From the NCBI GenBank assembly GCA_012032065.1, contig JAAURV010000054.1:1-12136 (forward strand): DNA of 12,136 bases, given 5' to 3'. The notes under the pieces were generated by a model, which searched no databases, was not told the DNA's origin, and saw only the letters and a program-made list of their open reading frames with translations. Positions within the stretch are counted from its first letter, which is position 1; every line of letters starts with the position of its first letter. The DNA is from Hyphomicrobiales bacterium. Lineage in GTDB: Bacteria > Pseudomonadota > Alphaproteobacteria > Rhizobiales > Aestuariivirgaceae. Positions 1 through 7,271 of this stretch are shown here, piece after piece. The translations under genes were made by a program, and so were the position numbers.

Positions 1-291
1 GTATTCATTCAGGCCGGCTTCGGTTCGTAGGGATAACACACACTCGATTTCGCGCGTTCGCGTGGGGCCATCATGAAGAATGGCGCTGCCGCCGCCCTCA
101 GAAGCTACGTAGCGCTGCAGTTGCCCAGGCGCTGCAAGCGACCAAGACAAAAGCCTGAAGAAGGAGATAAGGTTTGTTTTCCCCGCGCCGTTGGGACCAA
201 TAAGAACTGTGAGTGCCCCAAGTTCGAACGAGGCAAGCTCATGGATGGTCTTAAAGCCCCGAATGGTTAGCTTTTCGAGTCGAGGACGCAT
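1..291 (-). CDS. AAA family ATPase, RecF/OLD-like, N-terminal part only (runs off the window)
   Basis: Reading the minus strand from an ATG at 291 gives 97 codons without a stop down to base 1, so the gene continues outside the window. The product begins MRPRLEKLTIRGFKTI, the usual opening beta strand of RecF/SMC-type ATPases. A Walker A motif GPNGAGKT follows at residues 32-39, then a stretch with FFRLLSW and AILHDGP typical of the COG4637-like predicted ATPases. The Walker B and signature regions are outside. An in-frame TGA upstream and the family-like N terminus support this start, but there is no good Shine-Dalgarno (CTCCTTGCC precedes the ATG). Codon use is more AT-rich than in the neighbouring ptsN, which suggests an accessory, possibly transferred gene. 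Members of this broad group occur in genomic islands and some defence loci; no specific function can be assigned from the N terminus. Confidence 0.8.
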   Translation of the reverse strand, partial: MRPRLEKLTIRGFKTIHELASFELGALTVLIGPNGAGKTNLISFFRLLSWSLAAPGQLQRYVASEGGGSAILHDGPTRTREIECVLSLRTEAGLNEY

Positions 292-351
292 GGCAAGGAG
301 ATAGCATGACGCTCACTTGATTGTATAGGCGAAGCTCTATGGCGCGGCCCA

Positions 352-816
352 CTACGCCGCCGAGGCAGCGCGGGGTTCTGTCAAAATCGCGTATAACCCC
401 TCCGCCGTATCCGTCCCGCGGAGTTTCGAGATGGTGTCGCCTTCGCGCAGCACGCGGGAAATCCGCGCCAGTGCTTTCAGATGATCCGCGCCCGCGTCTT
501 CCGGCGCCAGCATCATGAAGACGAGATCGACCGGTTGCCCGTCGGCGCTGTCGAATTCGAGCGGCGTGGCGAGTCTTGCGAAGAGACAATGCACCTTCTT
601 GAGGCCGCCTATTTTTCCATGCGGAATGGCGATGCCCTGGCCGATGCCGGTGGAGCCCAGCTTCTCGCGGCGCAGCATGGTTTCGAAGATCGAGCGTGCA
701 TCGATGCCCGTCTGACGGCTCATCAGATGCGACAGCTCGTTGAGCAACTGCTTCTTGCCCGGCGCCTTGACGTTGGCAAGCACGGCGCGTGAGTCGATCA
801 GGTCTGAAATATTCAT
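352..816 (-). CDS. ptsN: PTS IIA-like nitrogen regulatory protein PtsN (EIIA-Ntr)
   Basis: The 154-residue product is a complete EIIA domain of the fructose/mannitol type. The phosphorylatable histidine is H66 in GIAIPHGKIGGL, preceded by the typical REKLGSTGIGQG. Cytosolic EIIA-Ntr is the last phospho-acceptor of the nitrogen PTS (PtsP to NPr to PtsN) and in Proteobacteria influences potassium transport, carbon/nitrogen balance and sigma-54-linked functions. That role is family knowledge, not seen here. It is the last gene of the rpoN-hpf-ptsN string and starts 29 bases after the hpf stop, so co-transcription with hpf is likely. Only a weak GGGAA lies upstream of the ATG. No intrinsic terminator is visible in the 60 bases between its stop and the next gene on the left. 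Confidence 0.96.
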   Translation of the reverse strand: MNISDLIDSRAVLANVKAPGKKQLLNELSHLMSRQTGIDARSIFETMLRREKLGSTGIGQGIAIPHGKIGGLKKVHCLFARLATPLEFDSADGQPVDLVFMMLAPEDAGADHLKALARISRVLREGDTISKLRGTDTAEGLYAILTEPRAASAA

Positions 817-845
817 GATCAGCGAATTCCCGCTCTCGTACTTGG

Positions 846-1424
846 TCAGCCGGCCTTGCCGGGATATGGGTCGATCCAGCCGATGTTGCCGTCGTGGCGG
901 CGGTAGACCACGTTGAAATGTCCGTCCCGGCTGTTACGGAAGAAGACGACCGGCACGCGCGAGATATCGAGCGCCATCACCGCTTCGCCCACCGAAAGCT
1001 CGGGAACGCTGGTGCCCGATTCGGCCACGATCACCGGATTGAGGTCCACCGGTTCCTCTTCGAGATCGCCTTCGGCCTGAATGACGTAGCTCGCCGCCTC
1101 GAGAGCCGCGACCGGCTCGCGGCGGTTCTTGTGATGGTTCTTGAGCCGCTGCTTGTAGCGTTTCAGCTGCCTTTCGAGATGCTGGGCGGCGCCTTCGAAG
1201 CTTGCGATCGCATCCGCGGCTTCGTCCTCCGCCTGAAGCTGAAGTCCCGTCGCCAGGTGCAGGCTGCATTCGCAGTGAAACTGCGAGCGCTGCTTCGCCA
1301 CCGTGACATGGCCGCGAACCGCGCCTTCGAAATATTTGTCCCGAAGCTGACGGAGGCGTTCGTCGATGCGGCCGCGCAGCGCGTCGCCCACATCGAGATT
1401 CTTGCCCGTGACCTTGATCTGCAT
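846..1424 (-). CDS. hpf: Long-form ribosome hibernation promoting factor (HPF / RaiA / YfiA family)
   Basis: The predicted 192-residue protein has the two-part layout of long HPF. The N-terminal S30AE-like domain (about 1-100, beginning MQIKVTGKNLDVGDALR) binds the small ribosomal subunit. A charged linker follows, then a C-terminal domain from about 129 to 188 (SVGEAVMALDISRVPVVFFRN, ending NIGWIDP) that pairs ribosomes into inactive 100S dimers. I chose the ATG at 1424 because homologues begin with a short strand directly before GK-N/H-DVGDALR, and AAAGGA lies 12 bases upstream. An ATG at 1436 and a GTG at 1454 are in frame and would add 4 or 10 residues. It stands 177 bases after rpoN, enough room for its own promoter, and 29 bases before ptsN. 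The link to sigma-54 and PTS-Ntr neighbours is the widespread proteobacterial arrangement. Confidence 0.95.
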   Translation of the reverse strand: MQIKVTGKNLDVGDALRGRIDERLRQLRDKYFEGAVRGHVTVAKQRSQFHCECSLHLATGLQLQAEDEAADAIASFEGAAQHLERQLKRYKQRLKNHHKNRREPVAALEAASYVIQAEGDLEEEPVDLNPVIVAESGTSVPELSVGEAVMALDISRVPVVFFRNSRDGHFNVVYRRHDGNIGWIDPYPGKAG

Positions 1425-1459
1425 GTCGTCGCGCATTCCTTTGTTGCGCCACACCTTGA

Positions 1460-1488
1460 AAAATGGGCGCGATCTTGTCTGGCGTCAA
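1460..1488 (-). promoter_or_regulatory. Possible promoter for hpf-ptsN
   Basis: On the minus strand TTGACG (1483-1488) is followed after 17 bases by CATTTT (1460-1465), about 35 bases before the chosen hpf start. The -35 element is good and the -10 poor (three of six matches). The 177-base rpoN-hpf gap makes a promoter here plausible. No clear sigma-54 site (TGGCAC-N5-TTGC) was found in the gap. Confidence 0.25.
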
Positions 1489-1601
1489 CCTGTCGAGTTG
1501 AATTCGAACCGTCTTCCGGCACTTTTAAGGCGGCGAACCGGCGATTCCACGCAAGCCCCCTTCCGCAGCGCGCAATCCTCTAGTCGCGGCGTGAGGTCGC
1601 G

Positions 1602-3131
1602 TCAATTCCCTTGATGAAGATTTGCCAGCTTTTCCCGGCGGCGCAGTACGGAGGAGGAAATCCCAAGCGATTCCCGGTATTTGGCGACGGTCCGGCGGGC
1701 AAGCTCAATGCCCGCCTCGCGCAGCATGGCGACGATGGCGTCGTCGGAAAGAATTTTGGCGGGCTCTTCGCCAGCGATCAGTTCGCGAATGCGGTGGCGC
1801 ACCGATTCCGCCGAATGTGCCTCCCCACCCGATTCTGTCGAAGCGATGGCGGTGGTGAAGAAATATTTCATCTCGAATATGCCGCGCGGCGTGGCCATGA
1901 ATTTGTTCGAGGTCACACGGCTCACCGTCGACTCGTGCATCTCGATGGCGTCGGCCACCGTCTTCAGATTGATCGGCCGCAGATGCTGAATGCCCAGCAC
2001 CAGGAACGCGTCCTGCTGACGCACGATTTCGCGCGCCACCTTGAGGATCGTCTTGGCGCGCTGGTCGAGGCTGCGGATCAGCCAGTTGGCGTTGGCGTGG
2101 CACTCGGAAATGTAGGTCTTGTCTTCCTCGCGCGAGACGGCATTGGAAACGTTGGCGGCATACTGATTGTTGATCAGCACGCGAGGCAGCGTGTCGCTGT
2201 TGAGTTCGACGTTCCAGCTGCCATCGGGCGCCGCGCGCACATAGACGTCGGGCACCACCGGCTGCACCGGCTCGGTGCCGAAGGCATGGCCGGGTTTTGG
2301 ATTGAGCGCCTTCAGTTCGGCGATCATCTCCATGACGTCGTCGTGGTCGACGCGGCACAGCGTCTTGAGCGCCGCATAGTCGCGCCGCGCAACCCGATCG
2401 AGATTGTCGATCAGCGCCTTCATGGCGGGATCGTAGCGGTCGCGCTCCTTGAGCTGGATCGCGAGGCACTCCTTGAGATCGCGCGCGAACACGCCCGGTG
2501 GGTCGAAACCCTGCAGCAGGCTCAGGATTTTTTCGACGTGCGGCAAGTTCGTTCCGAGTGTCTCGGCAATCGACTCGATGGAGGCAGTCAGGTAACCGAT
2601 TTCGTTAACCATGCCGACCAAATGTTGCCCGATGAGCCGGTCCACCGGATCGCCGATGGCGAGGTTGAGCTGCTCGGTCAGGTGTTCCGAGAGCGTTGCC
2701 TCGCGTGTCAGCGACGCGCCGAATTCCATGCCGTCGGCGTCGAGCGGTACGCCACCGGAGGAGCGCATTGAGCTCCAGCCTGAATCGGCCTGGCCGGCCG
2801 CCACGCGGTTTGCCGCATCGGCGCGGGCCTCGTGATCGTAGACATTGTCGGGATCGGTGCCGAGCGCATTCAGCTTCTCTTCCTGGGAAGCCGTGCTTGC
2901 CAGCGCGCTCACCACATCGGTTTCGCTGGCCGCGGCTTCCTCGCGCTGGTTCTGCTCGGCGGTTTCGGCGCGCTCGTCGCGCTCCAAAAGCGGATTGCGC
3001 TCAAGCTCGGCGTCGACAAAAACCTGAAGTTCGATGTTCGACATTTGCAGCAGCTTGATCGCTTGCTGCAACTGCGGCGTCATCACCAGGGACTGGCCCT
3101 GGCGGAGTTCGAGACGCTGCATCAGGGCCAT
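1602..3131 (-). CDS. rpoN: RNA polymerase sigma-54 factor RpoN
   Basis: The 509-residue product is a full-length sigma-54. Region I at the N terminus is glutamine/leucine rich (LRQGQSLVMTPQLQQAIKLL, then ELERNPLLE) and takes part in melting control by AAA+ enhancer-binding proteins. An acidic, low-complexity region II follows at roughly 55-120, then the core-binding domain. The C terminus carries the DNA-binding part, including the RpoN box ARRTVAKYRE at 478-487, which reads the -24 element. The start is the ATG at 3131, 14 bases after the lptB stop, so it is probably read as the distal gene of the lpt transcript, as in many Alphaproteobacteria. It directs transcription of nitrogen, motility and other specialised genes. 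The composition matches its neighbours and nothing is missing. Confidence 0.98.
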   Translation of the reverse strand: MALMQRLELRQGQSLVMTPQLQQAIKLLQMSNIELQVFVDAELERNPLLERDERAETAEQNQREEAAASETDVVSALASTASQEEKLNALGTDPDNVYDHEARADAANRVAAGQADSGWSSMRSSGGVPLDADGMEFGASLTREATLSEHLTEQLNLAIGDPVDRLIGQHLVGMVNEIGYLTASIESIAETLGTNLPHVEKILSLLQGFDPPGVFARDLKECLAIQLKERDRYDPAMKALIDNLDRVARRDYAALKTLCRVDHDDVMEMIAELKALNPKPGHAFGTEPVQPVVPDVYVRAAPDGSWNVELNSDTLPRVLINNQYAANVSNAVSREEDKTYISECHANANWLIRSLDQRAKTILKVAREIVRQQDAFLVLGIQHLRPINLKTVADAIEMHESTVSRVTSNKFMATPRGIFEMKYFFTTAIASTESGGEAHSAESVRHRIRELIAGEEPAKILSDDAIVAMLREAGIELARRTVAKYRESLGISSSVLRRREKLANLHQGN

Positions 3132-3145
3132 GGTTTCAGGCCCCG

Positions 3146-3970
3146 CTACATGTGGAAGGTGTCGCCGAGATAGTGGCGGCGGACCTCCGGATTGGCGACG
3201 ATTTCATCGGGCGTGCCTTCGGTCAGGACCCTGCCCTCATGGATGATGAGCGCGCGGTCGATGAGTTCGAGCGTTTCCCGGACGTTGTGATCCGTAACAA
3301 GCACCCCGATTCCCCGAGCGGTGAGCTGTCGCACCAGTTTGCGAATATCACCGATCGCAATCGGATCGATGCCGGCGAAAGGCTCGTCGAGGAGCATGAA
3401 CTGGGGGGAAGCGGCGAGGGCGCGGGCGATTTCCACGCGGCGACGCTCGCCGCCAGATAGCGCCACAGCCGGCGAACGCCGGAGATGTCCGATTGAGAAC
3501 TCATCCAACAACTCACGCAACACACTGTCGCGCTTGGCCCGGTCGGGCTCGGAGAGCTCGAGGACGGCGCGAATATTCTCTTCAACCGTGAGTCCGCGGA
3601 AGATCGAACTTTCCTGGGGCAGATAGCCGATGCCGAGCCTGGCTCGCTGATACATCGGCAGATGGGTGATATCCGCCCCGTCGAGTTCGATGGTCCCCTG
3701 GTCGGCGGCAATCAGCCCGGTGATCATGTAGAACACCGTCGTTTTGCCGGCGCCATTGGGTCCAAGTAGCCCCACGGCCTCGCCACGCCTTACGTCGAGA
3801 GACACTCCCTGCACCACGGGCCTGCGCTTGTAGCTCTTGGCGAGCCCATGCGCCGACAGCCCCTGGGTCAGTGAACCGGCAAACTTGCCTGGGCGTTCCG
3901 CACCAACCGGGTGCGTCCCCCCCTGCCTTTGCCTGTCCGGCACACCGCCTCTCCTTGAGGAGCGCGGCAT
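3146..3970 (-). CDS. lptB: LPS export ABC transporter ATP-binding protein LptB
   Basis: This is the cytoplasmic ATPase that powers the LptB2FG machine, lifting lipopolysaccharide from the inner membrane onto LptC and LptA. The 274-residue product has all ABC motifs: Walker A GPNGAGKT at 70-77, Q-loop Q119, signature LSGGE at 171-175, Walker B with D195-E196, and switch histidine H228 in TDHNVRE. The LptB-typical LPQESSIFRGLTVEENI lies at 117-133. The start is the ATG at 3970, preceded by GAGGTGAAGG. This leaves about 40 hydrophilic residues rich in Arg, Gly and Gln before the ABC fold, longer than the roughly 240-residue enterobacterial form. The frame stays open upstream to 4204 but overlaps lptA and has no better start. 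It lies 68 bases after lptA and 14 before rpoN. Confidence 0.97.
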   Translation of the reverse strand: MPRSSRRGGVPDRQRQGGTHPVGAERPGKFAGSLTQGLSAHGLAKSYKRRPVVQGVSLDVRRGEAVGLLGPNGAGKTTVFYMITGLIAADQGTIELDGADITHLPMYQRARLGIGYLPQESSIFRGLTVEENIRAVLELSEPDRAKRDSVLRELLDEFSIGHLRRSPAVALSGGERRRVEIARALAASPQFMLLDEPFAGIDPIAIGDIRKLVRQLTARGIGVLVTDHNVRETLELIDRALIIHEGRVLTEGTPDEIVANPEVRRHYLGDTFHM

Positions 3971-4038
3971 GACCTTCACCTCACCGTTCTGCGCCACCGG
4001 ATTACCACTCAATTGTTTTAAGATTGCATGAAAGGGGC

Positions 4039-4545
4039 TCAATTGGGCAGGAAACTGCCCTTGACGCGGCCGCCCGTCATTTCGCTCTTGTTGGTGTTGA
4101 GGTCGACCTTCAAGAGCGGGCCAGAAATCCGGGTCTTGCCCTGCACAACCTTGACGTTGCCGCCGACATTCAGCTTGTTGGCTTTGACATCGAACTTGGC
4201 CCATTCCCCGGTGATCGTCTGGTTCGAGGTGACAATCGAAACGTTGCCCTTGGCGTCGAGATGGGTGACATCCGTTTTATTCGTGCCATCGGTTTGTTTT
4301 ACCTCGGAATATTCGACGACCAAGGTCTCGCACTTCAGCCGCACGTCGGAGCGCTTGGCGTCCACATTGCCGCGAAAAATGGCGCGTGTGTCCTTGTCGA
4401 TGATCTCCATTTCATTGGCCTCGATATCGACGGCCTTAGGGCTCTTGGTGTCGATCGCCGGGGCCGTCGTCGACTGCGCCAGAGCCTGACCGCTTCCAGC
4501 AATAAAACCCGCCAAAATCAATGGCATAATGAGTCCGCGGTTCAT
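4039..4545 (-). CDS. lptA: Periplasmic LPS transport protein LptA (OstA-like)
   Basis: The 168-residue product starts with a signal peptide (MNRGLIMPLILAGFIAGSG, probable cleavage after ALA near residue 23). An OstA/LptA beta-jellyroll follows, seen as repeating strands such as VDIEANEMEIIDKDTRAIFRGNV and LDAKGNVSIVTSNQTITGE. LptA proteins polymerise head to tail into the periplasmic bridge that carries lipopolysaccharide from LptC to LptD. Its ATG overlaps the lptC stop in an ATGA (4542-4545), indicating translational coupling, and AGGAGA lies 9 bases upstream. Length and layout are normal for Alphaproteobacteria. Confidence 0.93.
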   Translation of the reverse strand: MNRGLIMPLILAGFIAGSGQALAQSTTAPAIDTKSPKAVDIEANEMEIIDKDTRAIFRGNVDAKRSDVRLKCETLVVEYSEVKQTDGTNKTDVTHLDAKGNVSIVTSNQTITGEWAKFDVKANKLNVGGNVKVVQGKTRISGPLLKVDLNTNKSEMTGGRVKGSFLPN

Positions 4546-5180
4546 GGTGTGCCGTCTCCTTGTAAATCGACTCCGCCGAAGCGCGCTTTCACGCCCTTGA
4601 TGAACAGGATGTTGTTTCCATCATTGGTTACAGCAAGTCCATTGGCAGAGATACTGCCGTCGGCGAAGGTCACCGTCACCGGCACATCCGAGGTCAGCGA
4701 CTTCCGCTCCAGCACCACATGGGCCTTCTCCATGGCGGCGACGAAGCGGCCGACCTCCTCGACCCGGACCTTGCCTTCAAGATCGAGCAGCCGCGCCTTC
4801 GAGTCATATTGGGCGGCAAGAGCTGTCACCTTGAGCTGACGATCGCCATCGCGCTGAAAGTCGCCAGCCACGTCCTTCAAGTGAAACTTGTTCTCGTCAG
4901 TGGCATCCTGAACCGTGGAGGCAGCGCGCACCGCATAGGGGAGTTTCTGATCGTCGACGCCTGACATCTGCGAGCTGCCCGAGGTCACCTGATCGGGATT
5001 GCTCACGTCCGGCAGCGGGATTTCAACCTTTGGCAACGCGGCGTTGAAAGCGCCGGACTGATAGAGGAACAACCCCGCGCCGCCCGCCACAAGCAACGCG
5101 GCGAGCCAGCTCAGCTGGCCTGCGTGGTCGCTGAGAAATGCCGCTTTCGGCCTGCGCGCGCTGTTAGTGGGCGAAGACAT
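4542..5180 (-). CDS. lptC: LPS export system protein LptC
   Basis: The 212-residue product has a short cytoplasmic N terminus, one transmembrane segment (about 23-40, LSWLAALLVAGGAGLFLY) and a periplasmic LptC/YrbK-like jellyroll. LptC anchors the periplasmic bridge to LptB2FG and passes lipopolysaccharide to LptA. The ATG at 5180 was chosen because it puts the membrane anchor near the N terminus and has GAGGA just upstream. The open frame extends to 5282, but that part lies inside rnd and looks non-coding (many Arg, Ser and Pro). The start overlaps the end of rnd by 17 bases and the stop overlaps the lptA start, so rnd, lptC and lptA look translationally coupled. Confidence 0.93.
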   Translation of the reverse strand: MSSPTNSARRPKAAFLSDHAGQLSWLAALLVAGGAGLFLYQSGAFNAALPKVEIPLPDVSNPDQVTSGSSQMSGVDDQKLPYAVRAASTVQDATDENKFHLKDVAGDFQRDGDRQLKVTALAAQYDSKARLLDLEGKVRVEEVGRFVAAMEKAHVVLERKSLTSDVPVTVTFADGSISANGLAVTNDGNNILFIKGVKARFGGVDLQGDGTP

Positions 5181-5775
5181 CTTCCTCGGTCCAGCCTTCG
5201 AGATCGAGCGCGGCGCGAACCGGCACGAAATCGAAACACGCCTTGGCAAGGGCCACGCGGCCCTCGCGCTGAAGCATGGCATCGAGCCGCGTCTTCAACT
5301 CATGCAGATAGATCACGTCCTGCGCCGCATACTGCTTCTGCGCATCGCTCAGCACATAGCTGCCCCAGTCCGAGCTTTGCTGCTGCTTGTTGAGCTCGAT
5401 GCCGAGAAGTTCCTTGACGAGATCCTTGAGGCCGTGGCGATCGGTGTAAGTGCGGGTGAGTTTCGAGGCGATCTTGGTGCAATAGATGGGACCGGTTTCG
5501 ACGCCGAGATAATGCTTCAGCGCCGCCACATCGAACCGCGCGAAGTGGAAGATTTTCTGAACCATCGGATTGATCAGCAGCGCCTTGAGGCGGGGCGCCT
5601 CATAGGTATCGCGGTCGAGCTGCACGATATGCGCATTGCCGTCGCCGCCCGAGAGCTGAACCACGCAGAGTTTATCGCGCCTTGGCAGCAGCCCCAGCGT
5701 TTCCGTGTCGATTGCCACCGATGGCCCGAAGTCGAGATCGGCGGGAAGGTCGCCCTTATGGAGCTTGATGGCCAT
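5164..5775 (-). CDS. rnd: Ribonuclease D, short form (DEDDy 3'-5' exonuclease domain only)
   Basis: The 203-residue product is a DEDDy exonuclease that trims tRNA 3' ends and other structured RNAs. The three exonuclease motifs are visible: Exo I IDTET with D23 and E25, Exo II HFARFD with D82, and Exo III Y149-AAQ-D153. They supply the two-metal site plus the tyrosine of the DEDDy subgroup. The protein stops soon after motif III and lacks the HRDC domains of the roughly 375-residue enterobacterial RNase D. Such short versions are usual in rhizobia, so this is not a truncation. The ATG at 5775 follows a weak GGCGGG. The gene begins 24 bases after the encoded CCA end of tRNA-Leu on the same strand with no terminator between, and it overlaps lptC. 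Confidence 0.94.
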   Translation of the reverse strand: MAIKLHKGDLPADLDFGPSVAIDTETLGLLPRRDKLCVVQLSGGDGNAHIVQLDRDTYEAPRLKALLINPMVQKIFHFARFDVAALKHYLGVETGPIYCTKIASKLTRTYTDRHGLKDLVKELLGIELNKQQQSSDWGSYVLSDAQKQYAAQDVIYLHELKTRLDAMLQREGRVALAKACFDFVPVRAALDLEGWTEEDVFAH

Positions 5776-5799
5776 GCGCGCCCGCCATTATTTGAAGTG

Positions 5800-5884
<85 letters not shown>

Positions 5885-5897
5885 CAATCGGGCGTGT

Positions 5898-5926
5898 CTT
5901 TAGTCGCCTGCACAGAAGATTGTCAA
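5898..5926 (-). promoter_or_regulatory. Promoter of tRNA-Leu, possibly also of rnd and lpt genes
   Basis: On the minus strand a consensus TTGACA (5921-5926) is followed after exactly 17 bases by CTAAAG (5898-5903), about 14 bases before the mature tRNA 5' end. The perfect -35 and correct position make it the likely tRNA promoter. The -10 is imperfect. One arm of the inverted repeat at 5903-5953 covers much of the spacer between the elements. Confidence 0.6.
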
Positions 5927-5953
5927 CCGGGGCGGGCTTTGGGTGCAGGCGAC
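5903..5953. repeat. 11-bp perfect inverted repeat around the tRNA-Leu -35 element
   Basis: GTCGCCTGCAC (5903-5913) and its exact complement GTGCAGGCGAC (5943-5953) are separated by 29 bases that include the TTGACA of the tRNA promoter. The lipase gene ends 69 bases away and is transcribed towards it. No T-run follows the repeat in that direction, so it is not a standard terminator. It could be a two-site operator, a weak hairpin that ends lipase transcripts, or a chance leftover. Confidence 0.7.
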
Positions 5954-6021
5954 AGCTTCTCCCTTTTTGCATTCAATCTCAGGACACAACCTCTCTACTC
6001 CCAGCATATTCCTTTTGAACA

Positions 6022-6951
6022 TTATTTGTTCCGCATGACGTTCGTTCGTTCGACATAGCGTTCCATACGATGGTCGGATATCCCCAGGATCGTGGCAATC
6101 CCCTTCGCTGAGCGCAAGCCGAGGTCACCTTTGTTCAGCACTGGCAGGACGTCTGGAATAGCGTTCAAACACCGTTCGTTAGCTGAGTCAGCAAACCCGA
6201 GTAGCTTCGGCGGGAGGGTGGGAACTGCGTCGAGTTCGTTGAACGTGTGATAGGGCTGCGGCAATAAGGACTTCGCACTTGTGTCACCGTAGCGCGGCAT
6301 ACCGAACGAGTAGCACGAGGTCGCCGAGGGAATTTGATGGTGGCGCCGATGTCGGAACGGATGGAAGTTCGACTCGTCGACTTTGGCATGAAAGATTGCA
6401 GCCATCGCGCCACCGAGGGAGTGTCCGGTGACGTACACCGGGACCTGAGCACCAACGTTCAGAGTGCGTAGCCGTTCAACGACTTCATCAAAGCACTCAA
6501 GAACAGCGTCGAAAAAGCCTCTATGCAGTCGTGCGGACTCACCGAACCCCGAGTGGTAGCGAACTTTTCGGAAATCCAAGTCAGCTTTGAAATCCGCGAA
6601 TGACAGGGTGGTTCCGCGGAAAGAAACGAAGATGACCCTACTGAGGCGCGATAGCGTCACAAGCGCCCCCCCACGAACGATGACCTCAACCTGAATACCT
6701 GTGTCGAGGTCACGTACCGTCGCGCGCCGTTGCTCGACCTCCCATCGCGAAACGTGCGCCTGATACCGGTCACAAGGGATGAGCTTTGCCCGCTTTGACC
6801 TCTTCAACTCGAATTGAGGAACCTCTTCATAGGCTATAGCGGCGAAGGCCGCAGCTACGTAAGCCTTTTTCCAGTTGAACGAGTCAACATCCCAATCGTC
6901 AATGCTGTCAGCAAGACGCTGAGCATCGTTGAAGTGTGTGTAGAAGTCCAA
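6022..6951 (-). CDS. Class 3 lipase-like alpha/beta hydrolase (Lipase_3 fold)
   Basis: The protein (309 residues from 6951) has the hallmarks of fungal-type class 3 lipases. With numbering from the longer TTG start at 6981, these are FRGT at 121-124 (oxyanion region), HRGFFDAV at 153-160, the nucleophile elbow GHSLGG with S188, SFGMPRYGD at 225-233, a likely acid D251 in NELDAVPTLP, and a likely catalytic H304 in SDHRMERY. No signal peptide or membrane segment is seen, so it appears cytoplasmic. The substrate is unknown; lipid or ester hydrolysis is inferred from family. The only starts are TTG codons at 6981 and 6951; I prefer 6951 because GGGGAGGA lies just upstream. GC is roughly 53-58% in lines I counted, below the flanks, and the gene stands alone between two conserved blocks, suggesting acquisition. 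Confidence 0.82.
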   Translation of the reverse strand: MDFYTHFNDAQRLADSIDDWDVDSFNWKKAYVAAAFAAIAYEEVPQFELKRSKRAKLIPCDRYQAHVSRWEVEQRRATVRDLDTGIQVEVIVRGGALVTLSRLSRVIFVSFRGTTLSFADFKADLDFRKVRYHSGFGESARLHRGFFDAVLECFDEVVERLRTLNVGAQVPVYVTGHSLGGAMAAIFHAKVDESNFHPFRHRRHHQIPSATSCYSFGMPRYGDTSAKSLLPQPYHTFNELDAVPTLPPKLLGFADSANERCLNAIPDVLPVLNKGDLGLRSAKGIATILGISDHRMERYVERTNVMRNK

Positions 6952-7271
6952 GCTTCCTCCCCAGAGCGTTTGGGATGTCAAACTCTAATGCATTCTGCGC
7001 AAACATGCGAGCCTATCCTTTTTGTGCATCCCCAACCTACATCACGCCGCTTAGTAAGTTATCGGTCGGGCTTCAGATGCTGCATACCGTTTTGTTCGGG
7101 AGGTGGGTGTCTATCATCGTGGTTTTGATCCCCTCATGCCCAAAAAAGTTCCTAGGGCATGCGACGGTCATAGCCCGTTTAGAGGAGCACTTAAATCTTC
7201 TTCGCGACCGGGCTTTGCAAGGGCGGGCTGCTTTGGTTAAAGAACGGCGAGAGAAACAGGGAATCGCGCGC
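6952..7271. other. Gene-free stretch between the lipase and the NDUFA9-like gene
   Basis: This 320-base divergent region holds no protein I recognise. A plus-strand frame is open through it from 6936 into the NDUFA9-like gene, but its translation looks non-coding before 7272. It is AT-richer than the flanks. A small 7-bp inverted repeat, CATGCCC (7135-7141) and GGGCATG (7155-7161), has no T-run after it. A weak plus-strand promoter candidate is TTGCAA (7215-7220), 17 bases, TAAAGA (7238-7243). Promoters for both flanking genes must lie here, but none is convincing. Confidence 0.5.
6955..6962 (-). promoter_or_regulatory. Shine-Dalgarno deciding the lipase start
   Basis: GGGGAGGA on the minus strand ends 3 bases before the TTG at 6951 (4 bases from its GGAGG core). 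It is the best ribosome binding site near the gene and favours 6951 over the TTG at 6981, although the spacing is slightly short. An in-frame TAG at 6985-6987 excludes any start further upstream. Confidence 0.45.

Noticed and set aside
73..270. A 65-codon plus-strand open frame at the left edge
   Set aside because: It lies antisense to the ATPase N terminus, which has a clear Walker A motif; the plus-strand translation has no recognisable feature.
894..1583. A 229-codon plus-strand open frame over hpf
   Set aside because: It is the antisense of the conserved hpf gene and resembles no family; the bias of third positions belongs to hpf.
1611..2771. A 386-codon open frame on the plus strand inside rpoN
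   Set aside because: It is antisense to the fully conserved rpoN, begins within its last codons, has no recognisable domain and has the Arg/His-rich translation typical of GC-rich shadow frames.
4024..4839. A 271-codon plus-strand open frame over lptA/lptC
   Set aside because: It mirrors the two conserved lpt genes on the other strand, with no motif or ribosome binding site.
7135..7161. CATGCCC/GGGCATG hairpin as a terminator
   Set aside because: The stem is only 7 bp, the loop 13 bases, and no T-run follows on either strand; no gene ends nearby.
6936..7271. N-terminal extension of the NDUFA9-like protein from an ATG at 6936
   Set aside because: The frame is open, but its translation has no family similarity before the Rossmann strand, and it would overlap the lipase start. 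The TTG at 7272 fits the normal protein length.
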